A DNA stretch of 64,000 nt, from contig JAYKKR010000046.1 of assembly GCA_036971615.1 (NCBI GenBank), positions 179,295 to 243,294 on the forward strand, read 5' to 3'. Made by a program: the position numbers and the translations under genes. Origin of the DNA: Amyloporia xantha. Its lineage: Eukaryota > Basidiomycota > Agaricomycetes > Polyporales > Adustoporiaceae. This document shows positions 9,931 to 20,262 of this stretch, piece after piece (position 1 is the first letter of the stretch; the number at the start of each line of letters is the position of its first letter). Under the pieces are notes generated by a model. That model had not been told where the DNA came from, did not search any database, and was given only the letters and a program-made list of their open reading frames with translations.

Positions 9931-12900
9931 ATATTGTAGCAGTGTTTGAGTAGAACGAAGAGATCAAGCCAATCCAGATCAGATTGCAATAGGTGTCCCA
10001 ATTTAGAATTACAGTACAAATATGACAACACAAATTGTATATCTCAATTACCATAGCAGAAAGACATTCAATAGACATCCAAAGAATCTTTCCAGATAAA
10101 ATTAAGCTAGTTGTGCCTCCAGAATACAATCACTGTCTATACTACTAGAGACACAAGCTGCACACTTCTTTTGATCCTTGATGATGATACAATACAAACT
10201 TTAAAGATATTTGTATTAATATATATTATGTATATAAATCTGCTGAAGCCGAAGAAACATATCTCCATCAATTGTATCAACAATGAGAAAATCACCATCT
10301 TTGTCATAATCATCAACAAGTAAAGCACCACGAATGATTGAATGGACTGAAATGATTTCTGAATGCAAGCGGATATTTCTCCATACCCGATAAAAACCAA
10401 AATCACGATCTTTCTGCCGCTGGCCACCTATGCTTCCATCATATGGTTGTATAAGTGCCAAAGGATATTTTATACCCTCCACTGTGAATGTAAAAATGAA
10501 AAGTAGCCGTCCAAAAATTGGCTTGCTAAGAGTTTTAATCATAACACAATCATATCGTGGATGGCCATAGAAACCTGGACTACACCGTAGATGGTCGGTC
10601 ACTTTCTTCCATGTCTCAGTGGACTCGTAATGAATTTTCATGTACCGATATTCAGTGACCTTGATAGATATAAATCAGAAATAGTGACAAAGCAGATACT
10701 TAGAGTACCCACTGTATCAGAAGCCACTACCTTCACAGGTCTTCCATCATGCAATGTGACACCACAGTCTTCAAAAAATTTAGTAAGTTTTCGATGAAAA
10801 TCAAGGGGAAGGTTTCTTGATGAATGAGTTTCCTGTAATGTTGAAATGGCCTGAGGAGGTTGTGTTGACCCGAGTGCAAGATGCCCATCACTGAACATCA
10901 TAGATCTATTTTTTGTGAGATCATTCTCATTTTCAATATCCTCATTTTCTCCTTTCTGAAAATTGATGAATTCATCATATTCATCAATTTGATCTCGAAT
11001 CAAGCTTGAGACTGAGAGATTATGATCTGCTGATAGGATCTGTGTGGTGGATTAGACTCTGAGAAATAAACATGAAAGGAGATATACTTGTGATGCAACA
11101 TCTTTCTTGTTGGTTCGCAACAAGTATGACTTTTTGATACGCCCATGCATCCTTTCACTTGGCTTAGTATTATAATTCCGAGTCACCCCTTTTGCCTCAA
11201 TGTCATCAAAGGCATGTTGATGAGAGTGGGCTTTGGGAAAATTCCAATTTTTCTTGTCTTGACCTTCCAATGCAGGTTTTTCTTGATACTTCTGCAAAAC
11301 TATAAAAATGAATTTCCATAAATATGAGTTTAATTCTTACCTGAAGAAGTTTAGAGAACTTCTGTAGCTCTCTCCGTCCCCAAGCTAGTGTTGTTGATGT
11401 ATGGACATCAAGTGCCAAAAGCCTGTCAAGAACACAGAAACTGCGCAATAGACAGAGCAGAAGATAGTCTGCAGAATCTGGTCTCCGGCCCAGAACATTA
11501 TGGCAAATAAAGAGGACAATCTAGTCAATAGCATAAAAATAAGCAGGCTGAATAATGGTAAAATACGAGACCATTCACCCTTGACAAATCTTCAAATTTG
11601 GTACCATCATTGAAGGATATTTTCATGACTTGGTTGAAATGGTTAAGCTCACGCCATCGTGGAAATTCATCAGCTCTAAAATGTGCATCAATCAATGACA
11701 TAGACTTAAATGAAATAGAAACTTACTGTGTGTCAACAAGCTCAGCGCAGCCGCGACCAAGATGATTGACCCAATTAACAACTTCTTTCCACAAGTGATC
11801 TCCAAATAGGCCAAGGTTATAGGCATGCAGGCGGTCAAAGGACAGAGCTTGATGTGGATCAGAGTATTTTATATGCCAGAAAAAATTCTATTGTTTCGGC
11901 ATCAGTATTTTTGAAATTCATCAAGATATTTTCCCTACATCAATCTTCCGAAGTCCAACAGCCTTGAGCAATGCTTCGCCTCTCTCACTGTTTAGGGTTC
12001 TTGCCTCTGCAACTAGTGCCTTTGATTCCTCTGCAGTTCAAAGTGGATGAATCTGTGAGAGGTCTGCACAGGTATCAGAAGGTGTAAGGCAGACAACACA
12101 GTTGCATTTGCTGTTAGTCCCACGAATTAGGGACATGATACATCTAAACAAACCTATTATTAGCATTATTGTAGTGGCTTTGATAAATATGCTTACTGTT
12201 CCTCATAATCTGCTGACATTATCAAGACAAATGGATAGAGAGTTCGAATTATATCTTGAAATGCATATGCATATCCAGTTTTTGAAAATTGAGAAACCTG
12301 TCCCATGAACTTGAAAAAGGCTTTATGCCAAACAACACGCTTGAAATTGGTGAATCCTGTTTTTCCTTCTTCTGCTGCATTTTCACCAACCTAATGAAGG
12401 GTAAATCAGAAGTGAATAAAGCTATTGAGGATGGCAATTACAATAGGCAACCAGCCAACAACAACACCCCCTCCAATTCCTTGGCCATTGCAAATCTCAA
12501 CAGGTAACTGAGCACATTGTGCAATCACTGGATAACCTTTTTGTCCACCAAAACTGGAAAGTTTTGTCTTGTCTGCATAGATAATGATTGCAAGAGGTGA
12601 ACCACCCTCTGGAAGTGAGTGCTATTGCAGATGTATAAAGAACATGTTTTGAAGAATTGAAGACAAGTACATACCTGAATTTTCCACAAAAGACGTCCAG
12701 TCCATGGTTCATCATAAAATTGCTCCCATTCTGCTCCATTGAATTTGAACAGCTGAACTGCATCCCAAACCCAATATGGGGAAAGACGAGAGTCATGAAG
12801 TAGATCTAAGATCCACTCCCATACATCTCTGCCCCACACATCAAATTTGAGTTCTTGTTTCTTGTATGGAACTTTGATTATATGTTTTGTGAACTAGTTT

Positions 12901-14300
12901 CATACTTTATAATAAGTACATTTCAATAGCAAGACATTTGTTATACAATACCCACAGGGGTTAAAAGTGTGGATGCTTCTTTCCATGTATTGCGAAGTTC
13001 ATGATTACCAGAAAGAGTAAATTTTTCACCTCCAGCAACACGTTTAATGATCTGAATGAATGCCTCAGCTTGCTCATTACTCAGTGCTGCATCCAATGCA
13101 AGCTCTGCAAAATCAAAATCAATGCGGGATTGAAATGGCTTCCATGGCTGGCTAGATTGTGGCTTTGCTGGCTGAGACTCTTCCTGTTTTCCATAATCTT
13201 CAAACCGTTGGACACGAGAGGGTGTGTGAGAGGTGGGATGATATTTAACCATAATATCATCTTTCTTTATGACATAGGGTTGATGTGTTTCACCTGATAA
13301 AAGATATTATTTAACATTCACCTACACATTAAAATAATCCATACTAGAACTAGCATTGGAGCTATCAAGGGTTTGTGCATCCATACAATCCTCCATGGAA
13401 GGGCCTACATTATGATTTATGTTATTATTTATGTTGAATGACTAGTTTATACAAAAAAATATGATCTACTTGCCAGTTTCATTTGGGTGATTGAATGTCA
13501 ACACCCTTGGCACAGGAATGGCTGTCATGAATAAAAATCAGCATTATTTATCAAATCAGAAATACACAAAACATGAATGAAGTCAGAAAATTGGAAACAT
13601 AGAACTGAAAATGGTGTCTGCAGTCAATGTATCCAGGTCAGCATATAAAGATAACATGTATTACAAATGAAAATCGAATATAGTCTTGATATAGCCCACT
13701 CCTAAGTCATTATAATGATGGTCAAAAAATCTCAGAAGCTGTGCTAAACATATATCATGTAGACAATAATTATGAATAATAAATAATATACATACACAAC
13801 CTTTCAAAACCCCCTTTGGGAAATGCATAATGAGACTGCTAACTTACCAATGTTTTGCATATCTTCAACAGATGCTGCTGAACCATCATGCTGAAGGTCT
13901 ACAATCTCCTCTACACCAAGAATAAGTCAGCTAGTTCACCCAAAAGAAAGATAACTTGCGTCTTTTATCCTCCATAGCACCCTCAAGAACCCTTCTCTCA
14001 AAGGCCTCATCTTCCAACTTCTCTGCTTGCTCGCGTTTACACCGTTTGTCATGACTGGCAAACCCTTTGATGTTGAATGATTGGCCACATCGGAGACATT
14101 GCCGCATGGCACTGGTCCTGTGTCGTTGCGCGCCAGGAGGTAAGAACAACTTCTTTGGAGATTTCATTATGGCGGGGGAGCGCAAAGGACGGTGGGCAGC
14201 GCAGATGGCGGTTGGTGGCAGAGCAGCTCGGACAGACCTGCATTGCGATGTTCATCGCATCGATTGCGATCGAACACGATAAGATTAAGTTATTTTTATA
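9931..14300 (-). mobile_element. AT-rich decayed Plavaka-type (CACTA-like) transposon, ends not defined
   Basis: Base composition changes sharply to AT-rich at about 9930 and back near 14300. The block encodes one transposase remnant in minus orientation. I could not find convincing terminal inverted repeats or a target duplication by eye. The alpha-COP fragment directly abuts its 3' side and may lie inside the element. Confidence 0.6.
10215..14167 (-). pseudogene. Plavaka-type transposase remnant (C2HC finger, YADKTKLSSFG class)
   Basis: The ATG at 14167 opens MKSPKKLFLPPGA, followed by a zinc knuckle CLRCGQSF...HDKRC. Further blocks in order are PWKPFQSRIDFDFAELAL, WDAVQLFKFNGAEW, FYDEPWTGRLLWKIQ, YADKTKLSSFGGQKGYPV, VVGWLPI, FKRVVWHKAFFKF, FWHIKYSDPHQALSFDRLHA, LGLFGDHLW, HSHQHAFDDIEAKGVTRNYN and a C-terminal HPRYDCVMIK domain ending at 10215. 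These match the multi-exon Agaricomycete transposase family usually called Plavaka. A TGA at 12040-12038 sits where CGA (Arg) is expected. The first intron appears to use a GC donor (GCAAGT near 13957). Probably inactive. Confidence 0.75.
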
Positions 14301-14549
14301 GCCTTGCAATCGGATTGGACTGTCTGGGCGCCATTATAATTACCGGTGACAAATTGCAATTACACTCAATGTCTGTCTCAATATCTCGAGATTGCAATGC
14401 CCTCCGGAAATCTCCGACATAGGGGAAAGAGCATAGGAGGACTGATGTGTGATTCAGTGTGAAGGTACATGAATCCAGGTTGCTTGAGAAAGCTCCCTGA
14501 CCTTGGCCAGAGCTGGTGCCAGGGAAAGGGGCACTAGATGAATGAAATC
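14168..14549. other. Gap upstream of decayed transposase
   Basis: These 382 bases contain the presumed transposase promoter side and the end of the AT-rich block. No gene was seen. Confidence 0.4.
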
Positions 14550-14876
14550 CTAAACTGGTTTCCTTTGTGAAGATGATTTTTGTTCTTCATTTTCCCAACA
14601 CTTCTTCCTAGAGTTCCAGCTTCCCACAAGATGCAACACCTGCAAGGAGTGAGGAGGTAGCTTTGTTTTGCAATTATATGCAATGCTCTCCAGTTCTTTG
14701 TGACTAGCTGGGAGAAAGGCATGGCAAACTAGGCAGCATGCATTGAGAGTTGAGAGGGTCATGGGGTATCTTGGTCTGCTTGCTAAAGAAGGATCATAGT
14801 GTCCAAGAAGACCAATTATATGCTCAAATATTTCAAGTGGAAAAACAGGCCCCTTATTGTAGGTCAACTTGGGCAT
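14550..14876 (-). pseudogene. F-box-like protein fragment
   Basis: From the ATG at 14876 the product MPKLTYNKGPVFPLEIFEHI continues with IIGLLGHYDP, LNACCLVCHAFLPASHKEL, and then stops after about 108 residues. The pattern FPLEIFEHIIGLL...LNACCLVCHAFLPAS matches the N-terminal F-box of the large Agaricomycete F-box families (SCF ubiquitin-ligase adaptors). Those proteins normally run 400-600 residues with a C-terminal repeat or beta-rich region, which is missing here. It is either a truncated gene or an exon whose partner was lost. The longer in-frame extension to 15005 lacks F-box character. Confidence 0.55.
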
Positions 14877-16491
14877 CTGTGGAATGGTGTGATGTGATGT
14901 GAGGAGAATGTGTATTGCGACCAATGTAGACAGCACAGGGTGAAGCCGTGGGAATCTTGAGTGATCTTGTTCTCGCAGTGGTGTCTGATTGCGATTAACA
15001 TCCACGAGAAAATTGTCTGCCGGATAGATGAGGTCTTTCTACAAGTCAGTGAGATCTCAGTTCGGTCAATACACATTACTCACTGTACGTAAGTTTATGT
15101 TCACTCCGTACAAAGCGCACGAAAGAGGCACGGTGACGTGGACAGTAGTAGCTGGCGTCACGCCATGACGCGCTGAGGGAAAAACAGTCGCGTAGAGCAA
15201 TGTCGCGACCAGGAGTGAGTGGGACAAGAGGATTGTACAACGGCGCACGCGAGTTCAAGGGTTCGGTAGGAGGACGAGGGATGTGTCTGTGTAAATTGCG
15301 CGATATAGGCGTGCCGGTGAGCAGCGCTGATTCACAGCAAGGGACGGTAGCATACGAGCGTCACCTTGAGATATAGAGCGAGGGGATGATCGGTCAGTGA
15401 GATGAGTAAGAGTAGAATGCAGTGAGAGCACCAACAAAAACACTTGAATCAAGCAGGGTGATGGGACCAATGGAGAGGGATTCCCGCGAAATGACAGGGT
15501 CTTATGTTCGCTCGCGAGCGCCAAGCAATGGGGATCTAGCTCGAGAGTGGTAATAGGGTTCCTGGGACATGGGGCAGCGAGACTATCCGTACATCACGCT
15601 CCTCCGTACTTCATTGCACAGGGGGGCAGTACTGTCATGGGCGCTCAGCGGAATGCGTACCCAGTGAATTTCTGGCTTTGCGTTACATGTGCAGCTATAC
15701 GCAGACATAGCTCCTCATCCTATTGCAATGCTTCCTAGCTTAGTGCAATGTCGTCCGAGCAACCTTGTAGATACTAAAAACGTCCGACATTTCACAGCCA
15801 AGTACGCTCATCGTCGAGCATTGGATAATGAGCAAGAGACAAGAGGCTCGACAATAATCAAACCGCACAGATTAGGTGTCTAGACTGGTAGGAAGTGCCA
15901 AGTGAGACGAGGCAGATGAAGAGAGATGGTCGCGAGAACTGAGACCTGAAAATCCTAAGAGAAGTCTTGTACGGGGGTTCACAGTTTCTGAGACGTGATC
16001 TCGCAGGCGAATCACGAGAAGGTGTGACTTGGACGTTTCCCTGGAATCCTCCAGCGATGTCCTTTTTAGGTAGCGTTCGAGCGCCTATTTCCCGCCTACA
16101 AGCGGCGGGCAGCCGCTGTCGTTGTCCCCGACTCTTTTCGTTCTGCCCTTCTCGGAGTCCACACGCCCGCTCTCTTTCTATGCTAGACTAGGTCCTCCTT
16201 AATGAACAATACTGAGTTTCTTTGTAATATAGACCCTGCCTTGGGAGGGCCAAATTCCCGTGAATCTTCATTGGGCTGAGATGGTGAAATTGGGCCCATA
16301 CGAACGGCGAAAACCACACAGCGAAACCACACCCATGGTGAGTAGTCGATATGATTCGCTCACGGTGTGGTTCGGTTCAAGCCGAACTCGCAACCCTGTT
16401 CAGGACTCCCCACGCGCGCGGCGACAGCTCGGGGTTCCTCCGTATAGTAAGTCGTTCATATCTCTGATGATCAGTTCTAATCCAGAACTCG
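14877..16491. other. Gene-poor stretch
   Basis: About 1.6 kb with only short open frames of no recognisable content. A 9-bp inverted repeat (aaccacacc / ggtgtggtt) lies at about 16325 and 16366. I see no transposon ends. Confidence 0.4.
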
Positions 16492-16655
16492 GTGCACAGC
16501 GCGGCGCTCAAAGTGGCTGAGCTGAAGGAAGAACTTCGTAAATGCCATCTCCCACGTACCGGCAGCAAGAAAATTCTCATACAGCGGCTAGAAGACGACG
16601 ATCAAGCAAAAACAGGGGTTACTGTCGACCCTAACATCCGGTGCATCAGAACTTC

Positions 16656-16661
16656 TGCAAA
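16656..16661. repeat. Target-site duplication, left (TGCAAA)
   Basis: TGCAAA immediately precedes the element and recurs at 17407-17412 immediately after it. Confidence 0.65.
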
Positions 16662-16835
16662 TGCCCTGACAGCCCTGACAAATGGCTTGTCAGGGCCTTT
16701 CAGGACCTGTCAGGGATGTCAGGACACCAGCTGTCAGTTTGGGTTAGATACTCCGTCAGAAAAAACCCGTCAGGATGCTCAGGGTTGTCAGTGTTTGTCA
16801 GAGAACTAACTAAAACTCTGAAAATAAAATGCCAT

Positions 16836-16912
16836 TTGTGGGAATTGAACTCATGCATTAATCTATATGATAATTTCGAGTGCAACATAACCACTACACC
16901 ATAAGAGCTTCT
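16836..16912 (-). repeat. tRNA-derived segment, left arm of the MITE-like element
   Basis: On the minus strand an A-box-like TGGTGTAGTGGTTATG (about 16901-16886) is followed some 40 nt later by a B-box-like GAGTTCAATTCC (16852-16841), as in tRNA-derived SINE heads. It is too diverged to be a functional tRNA gene. Confidence 0.6.
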
Positions 16913-17221
16913 CCAAAGTTAACTATTCAATCAATATATCATAATTAATCCCAAGGGTCTTCAAATATGTGCACTCTAACAAGGCTTGGAATTACATGCA
17001 ACCTGATATATTATAATGGTGGAGTCTATGCAATACTATTTGACATTGTTTTGAATATAATCAGCATTGCATAGGTCTGTATCTGAATTGGTATTTCCCT
17101 AATCTGGCTTAATTTGACTCAATACAAAAGAAGTCAAAAAGTCGAAATTTGTTGAAGTCTAAATAGATTGAAACCCTTGGAGAAACTTCATGGAATAAGG
17201 TTTAAGTAGTGTGATATGTGT

Positions 17222-17300
17222 ATGGTCTTGTAGTGTAGTGGTCATACTTAATGTTTACTGCTTGTTTGTGTAAGTATTGGGGTTCAATTCTGTATGAGTG
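17222..17300 (+). repeat. tRNA-derived segment, right arm of the MITE-like element
   Basis: On the plus strand GGTCTTGTAGTGTAGTGG (A box) is followed by GGGGTTCAATTC (B box) about 50 nt on. This resembles the head of tRNA-Val or tRNA-Glu and faces outward, as a mirror of the left arm. Confidence 0.65.
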
Positions 17301-17406
17301 CATTTTATTTTCCATATTATATCTGGTTTTAAACTAATGTCCCTGTGGCCTGACGGCTCTGACAGCCTGACAAAATTATGTCAGGGCTGTCAGGATGTCA
17401 GGGATA

Positions 17407-17412
17407 TGCAAA
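17407..17412. repeat. Target-site duplication, right (TGCAAA)
   Basis: Partner of the copy at 16656-16661. Confidence 0.65.
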
Positions 17413-18038
17413 AGTGCTGATGTGAGTGCATGTAGCTGCTATCGGGCTCGAGAGAAGCTCCAGTATCCCCCGTTCTCCTCTGCAAATTGCTCTTGGGCAG
17501 CAATCTTCGGCATGGTTCAGCAACCCGAGCTCTTATGGCAGGCCTGGGCACCGAGCACTCTAGGTGAGTTCAGCACCATTGAGGAGCTTTGGCACAGTTG
17601 GACCGAGGGTGCGCAAGTTGAGGGTGTCGGCCGGAAACCGCCGCTGCGCGACGTTGAGAAAGAGTGGGGTAGCCGAAAGAACAAGATGCCGAATAAGGGC
17701 CACCAGCCGTGCTGGAGGCCACGCAATAACGACGCCGTGAGTTTGACGATGCTATGCTGACTTTTTGATCACTGACTTTCCACCAGGTGAGACAGCGTTG
17801 GTCGCAATATAACTTCTTCATCACCCACATTGAACGTGCGATCGACCTCGGCAAAACCGCATCTGAGGCCGTCGCAGACCTCGAACGTGAGCGCGGGTCG
17901 TGCTCTCTGTGCCAGCTTCGCAGGGAGCTTCAGACGAAGAGGAAGCCGAAGCCTGCCACTGCCGACATCTCTGACATGCATCAGCAAAACCCAACATTTT
18001 CCTTAAGGTTCTTTATCTGTATTATTGGTCTGAAATAA

Positions 18039-18472
18039 GAGTGTCAGATCGTCAAGACTTTCAGAAAAGTCCAATGTGAATTGGGATCGTTCTTAATTCT
18101 CTTACATCTTGCTGTATAAGAGTATTCAGATTGTAAGAAATTATTGTCAATTTGACACAAAAGAAACTAAGGAGGAAAATGGGTGTATAAGAAATAATAA
18201 GACTATAATACAGATTGTAAATGGGAGGAGTCAATTGTCAGTATGAAGTTCAGAGCAGAAAGTAGATAAGAATGTAAGACATATGTATATATTTAATTCT
18301 GAAGGGTCAATAGAATAACCTCAGGACACAAAGATAAATTGAATTCATCAAGGAAGGTTCAATTCATAGAGATAAGACAACACAGAATTTCAGACAATCA
18401 TAATTTTTTAAGATCAGCAAGTCAGTAAGTAGTACATGAATCAATACTTTGTAAGACATAAGGCCCACACAA
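18039..18472. repeat. TCTTA/TAAGA-rich subterminal region of the second Plavaka element
   Basis: An AT-rich stretch just past the transposase stop. TAAGA or TCTTA words recur at 18038, 18095, 18114, 18135, 18187, 18198, 18267, 18275, 18371 and 18452. Clustered short repeats next to the ends are typical of CACTA-superfamily transposase-binding regions. The exact end was not found. Confidence 0.5.
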
Positions 18473-20262
18473 TTAATGTAGGATCTCAAAAGCATGGTGA
18501 TCTGCATACTTGTTGATATAAAAGGATGTAAAGGTATCCAAGGAATTGTAATGTTTAAGATTATTTGGAACCCGACGTCTGCCATAGACGCCAATCAGAT
18601 GGGCAGCTCGGATGATTGAGTCCACAGGAATGACGGATACTTGGGGAAGACCACGCCTACATCTCGCCGGACGCACGATCCACATTCCAGTGTCTTCGTC
18701 TACTTCGTCGCAAACACGTTCAAACCAACGTACAAGTGCGGAAGGGTATTCCACACCATTGAGCTTGAATGAGAAGAACAGGAGGATGCGGACGACAAAG
18801 AAACTGTCGCGCGTTTCACCCCTCTGATTATGTTTTACCAGCGCGCAGTCAAAGCGGGCATGGGCTGTTTTAAACCAGCGCGGAGTTGCGCGGATGTGCT
18901 CCCGGCGCATTCCACCAATACCGGAAGGGTCACTAGGTGCGTAGAAGGTTGCAGCGGCCGAGTAGAAGACATTAATCTTCTGATTATAGGGGAGTACAGG
19001 ACATTGAGAGAGCGGCACAACGAATCCAAGTAGCGGCTGCTCGGGGTTTCGCAAGTCGAACAAGAACCGCCGTATGAATTCGCCTAGCTGAGGTTGATTA
19101 ATTTCAATAGCTAAGCCTGAAACCGACTTAGAATGTTTGCGTTCTGTCACGTAATGAATATCATCACACAACTGCGAAGACATAATCGTTGATGACTCAC
19201 GGATGGTTGCTGCCATTACAATGAATCCGCAGACAGTCGGACCAGCGATCACTCCCTCTGGTATAACTTCAGCTGGAAGATGTTCGACTTCAATATTGTT
19301 AATTGGTAGGTCATCACTTCCAGGCTCTGCAGCATCCCCGTTGCCGGCGTACTGATCGAAAAGTGCTATGTGACCAGGATCAATAAAATGATTGAACACA
19401 ATTTAGACGGTGGTACTTACGCTGCAGCGCGCGATATGCTGAGAGTAGACATGTTCCTTCTAGCATCCCCCGAGCTGAGAAATCAACACGTGCTGCGGCG
19501 AGCTTTTCTAGCCGCTGATTAGTCAACAACATCTGTCCGAGTGGCTCATAATGACTAGAGCGTCGATAGGGTTCCTTCACGGCCTTGATGTGTTTAGCCT
19601 CCGTGATTGATGAACAGAGTCCATTGGGAGCACCATATTCCCATATCATCAAGAGGTAGTGGCGAAGGGAATGCTGGCGGGGAAGATTGAATCCGGTTTC
19701 ACGTACACCAGAAGTCTCGAAGATAGGCCGGTAGTGGTAAAAACGTTCTAAAGCGTCTTGCAGGTCTTGAAGGGTCTTCTCGTTGTGAACGTTACGTCGC
19801 GCGATGTAGCAAAATTCGAGGAATGCGCGGATTGCACGGATCATATCCACTGGGACATAACCAGCGATCGCCGGCAGGTAAACCTATAAGTTAAAGTATT
19901 AAGTAATTGTGGCACAAGCCAGCGAGGTGTTCTGCACACCTTCATCAGTGCTTTAGAGTCGTCGCCGGTCCATTGCTTAAATCCACGGCCTTCATGAAAC
20001 CGCCGCAGACCTGCAAATGCAGGAACAGCCGCTATTCTAATACAGATATCAGCCGTGTCGAATTCCTTATATGGCTTGGTACTGACCGTCGATCTATGTC
20101 GGCCATGATCTTCTGGCCACCGCGTTTTCCATGCTCCAGCTCAAGATATTGTTCCACCCATTCAACGAGGTGATCTTTGAAGGTTCCCTTGATTAATTGG
20201 TGGAGCAGATCCGGAGAGAGAAGTTCATGGATGTCGGCTCTGGGAAAGTCGTTCGTGAATGG

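Larger units (their letters stand above)
16662..17406. mobile_element. 745-bp MITE-like element with long inverted ends containing tRNA-like motifs
   Basis: The left end reads tgccctgacagccctgaca and the reverse complement of the right end is close to it (tatccctgacatcctgacag). Both ends are dense in CCTGACA/TGTCAGG words. Further in, both arms share gaaaataaaatgc and then an outward-facing tRNA-like segment. The element is flanked by TGCAAA on both sides and has no open frame. It interrupts the SAP/GCR1_C gene. Confidence 0.75.
16492..18038 (+). pseudogene. SAP-domain / GCR1_C-like DNA-binding protein split by a 745-bp insertion
   Basis: The first part encodes a SAP motif (LKVAELKEELRKCHLPRTGS then KKILIQRLEDDD). 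SAP is a helix-extended-loop-helix DNA-binding fold. After the insertion the product resumes with FSTIEELWHSWTEG, LRDVEKEWGSRKNKM, CWRPRNNDAVRQRW and ITHIERAI, the layout of the GCR1_C domain found in fungal DNA-binding factors and some tyrosine-recombinase-like proteins. A GTGAGT...CCACCAG intron at about 17735-17787 joins NNDA to VRQRWSQYNF. The frame across the empty site does not join directly; a short intron ending at the CATCAG near 16649 would be needed. The C-terminus may be cut by the next transposon near 18000. Confidence 0.6.

Noticed and set aside
16836..17300. Two functional tRNA genes
   Set aside because: A and B boxes are visible but the acceptor stems do not pair well and both copies sit in the inverted arms of a repeat element.
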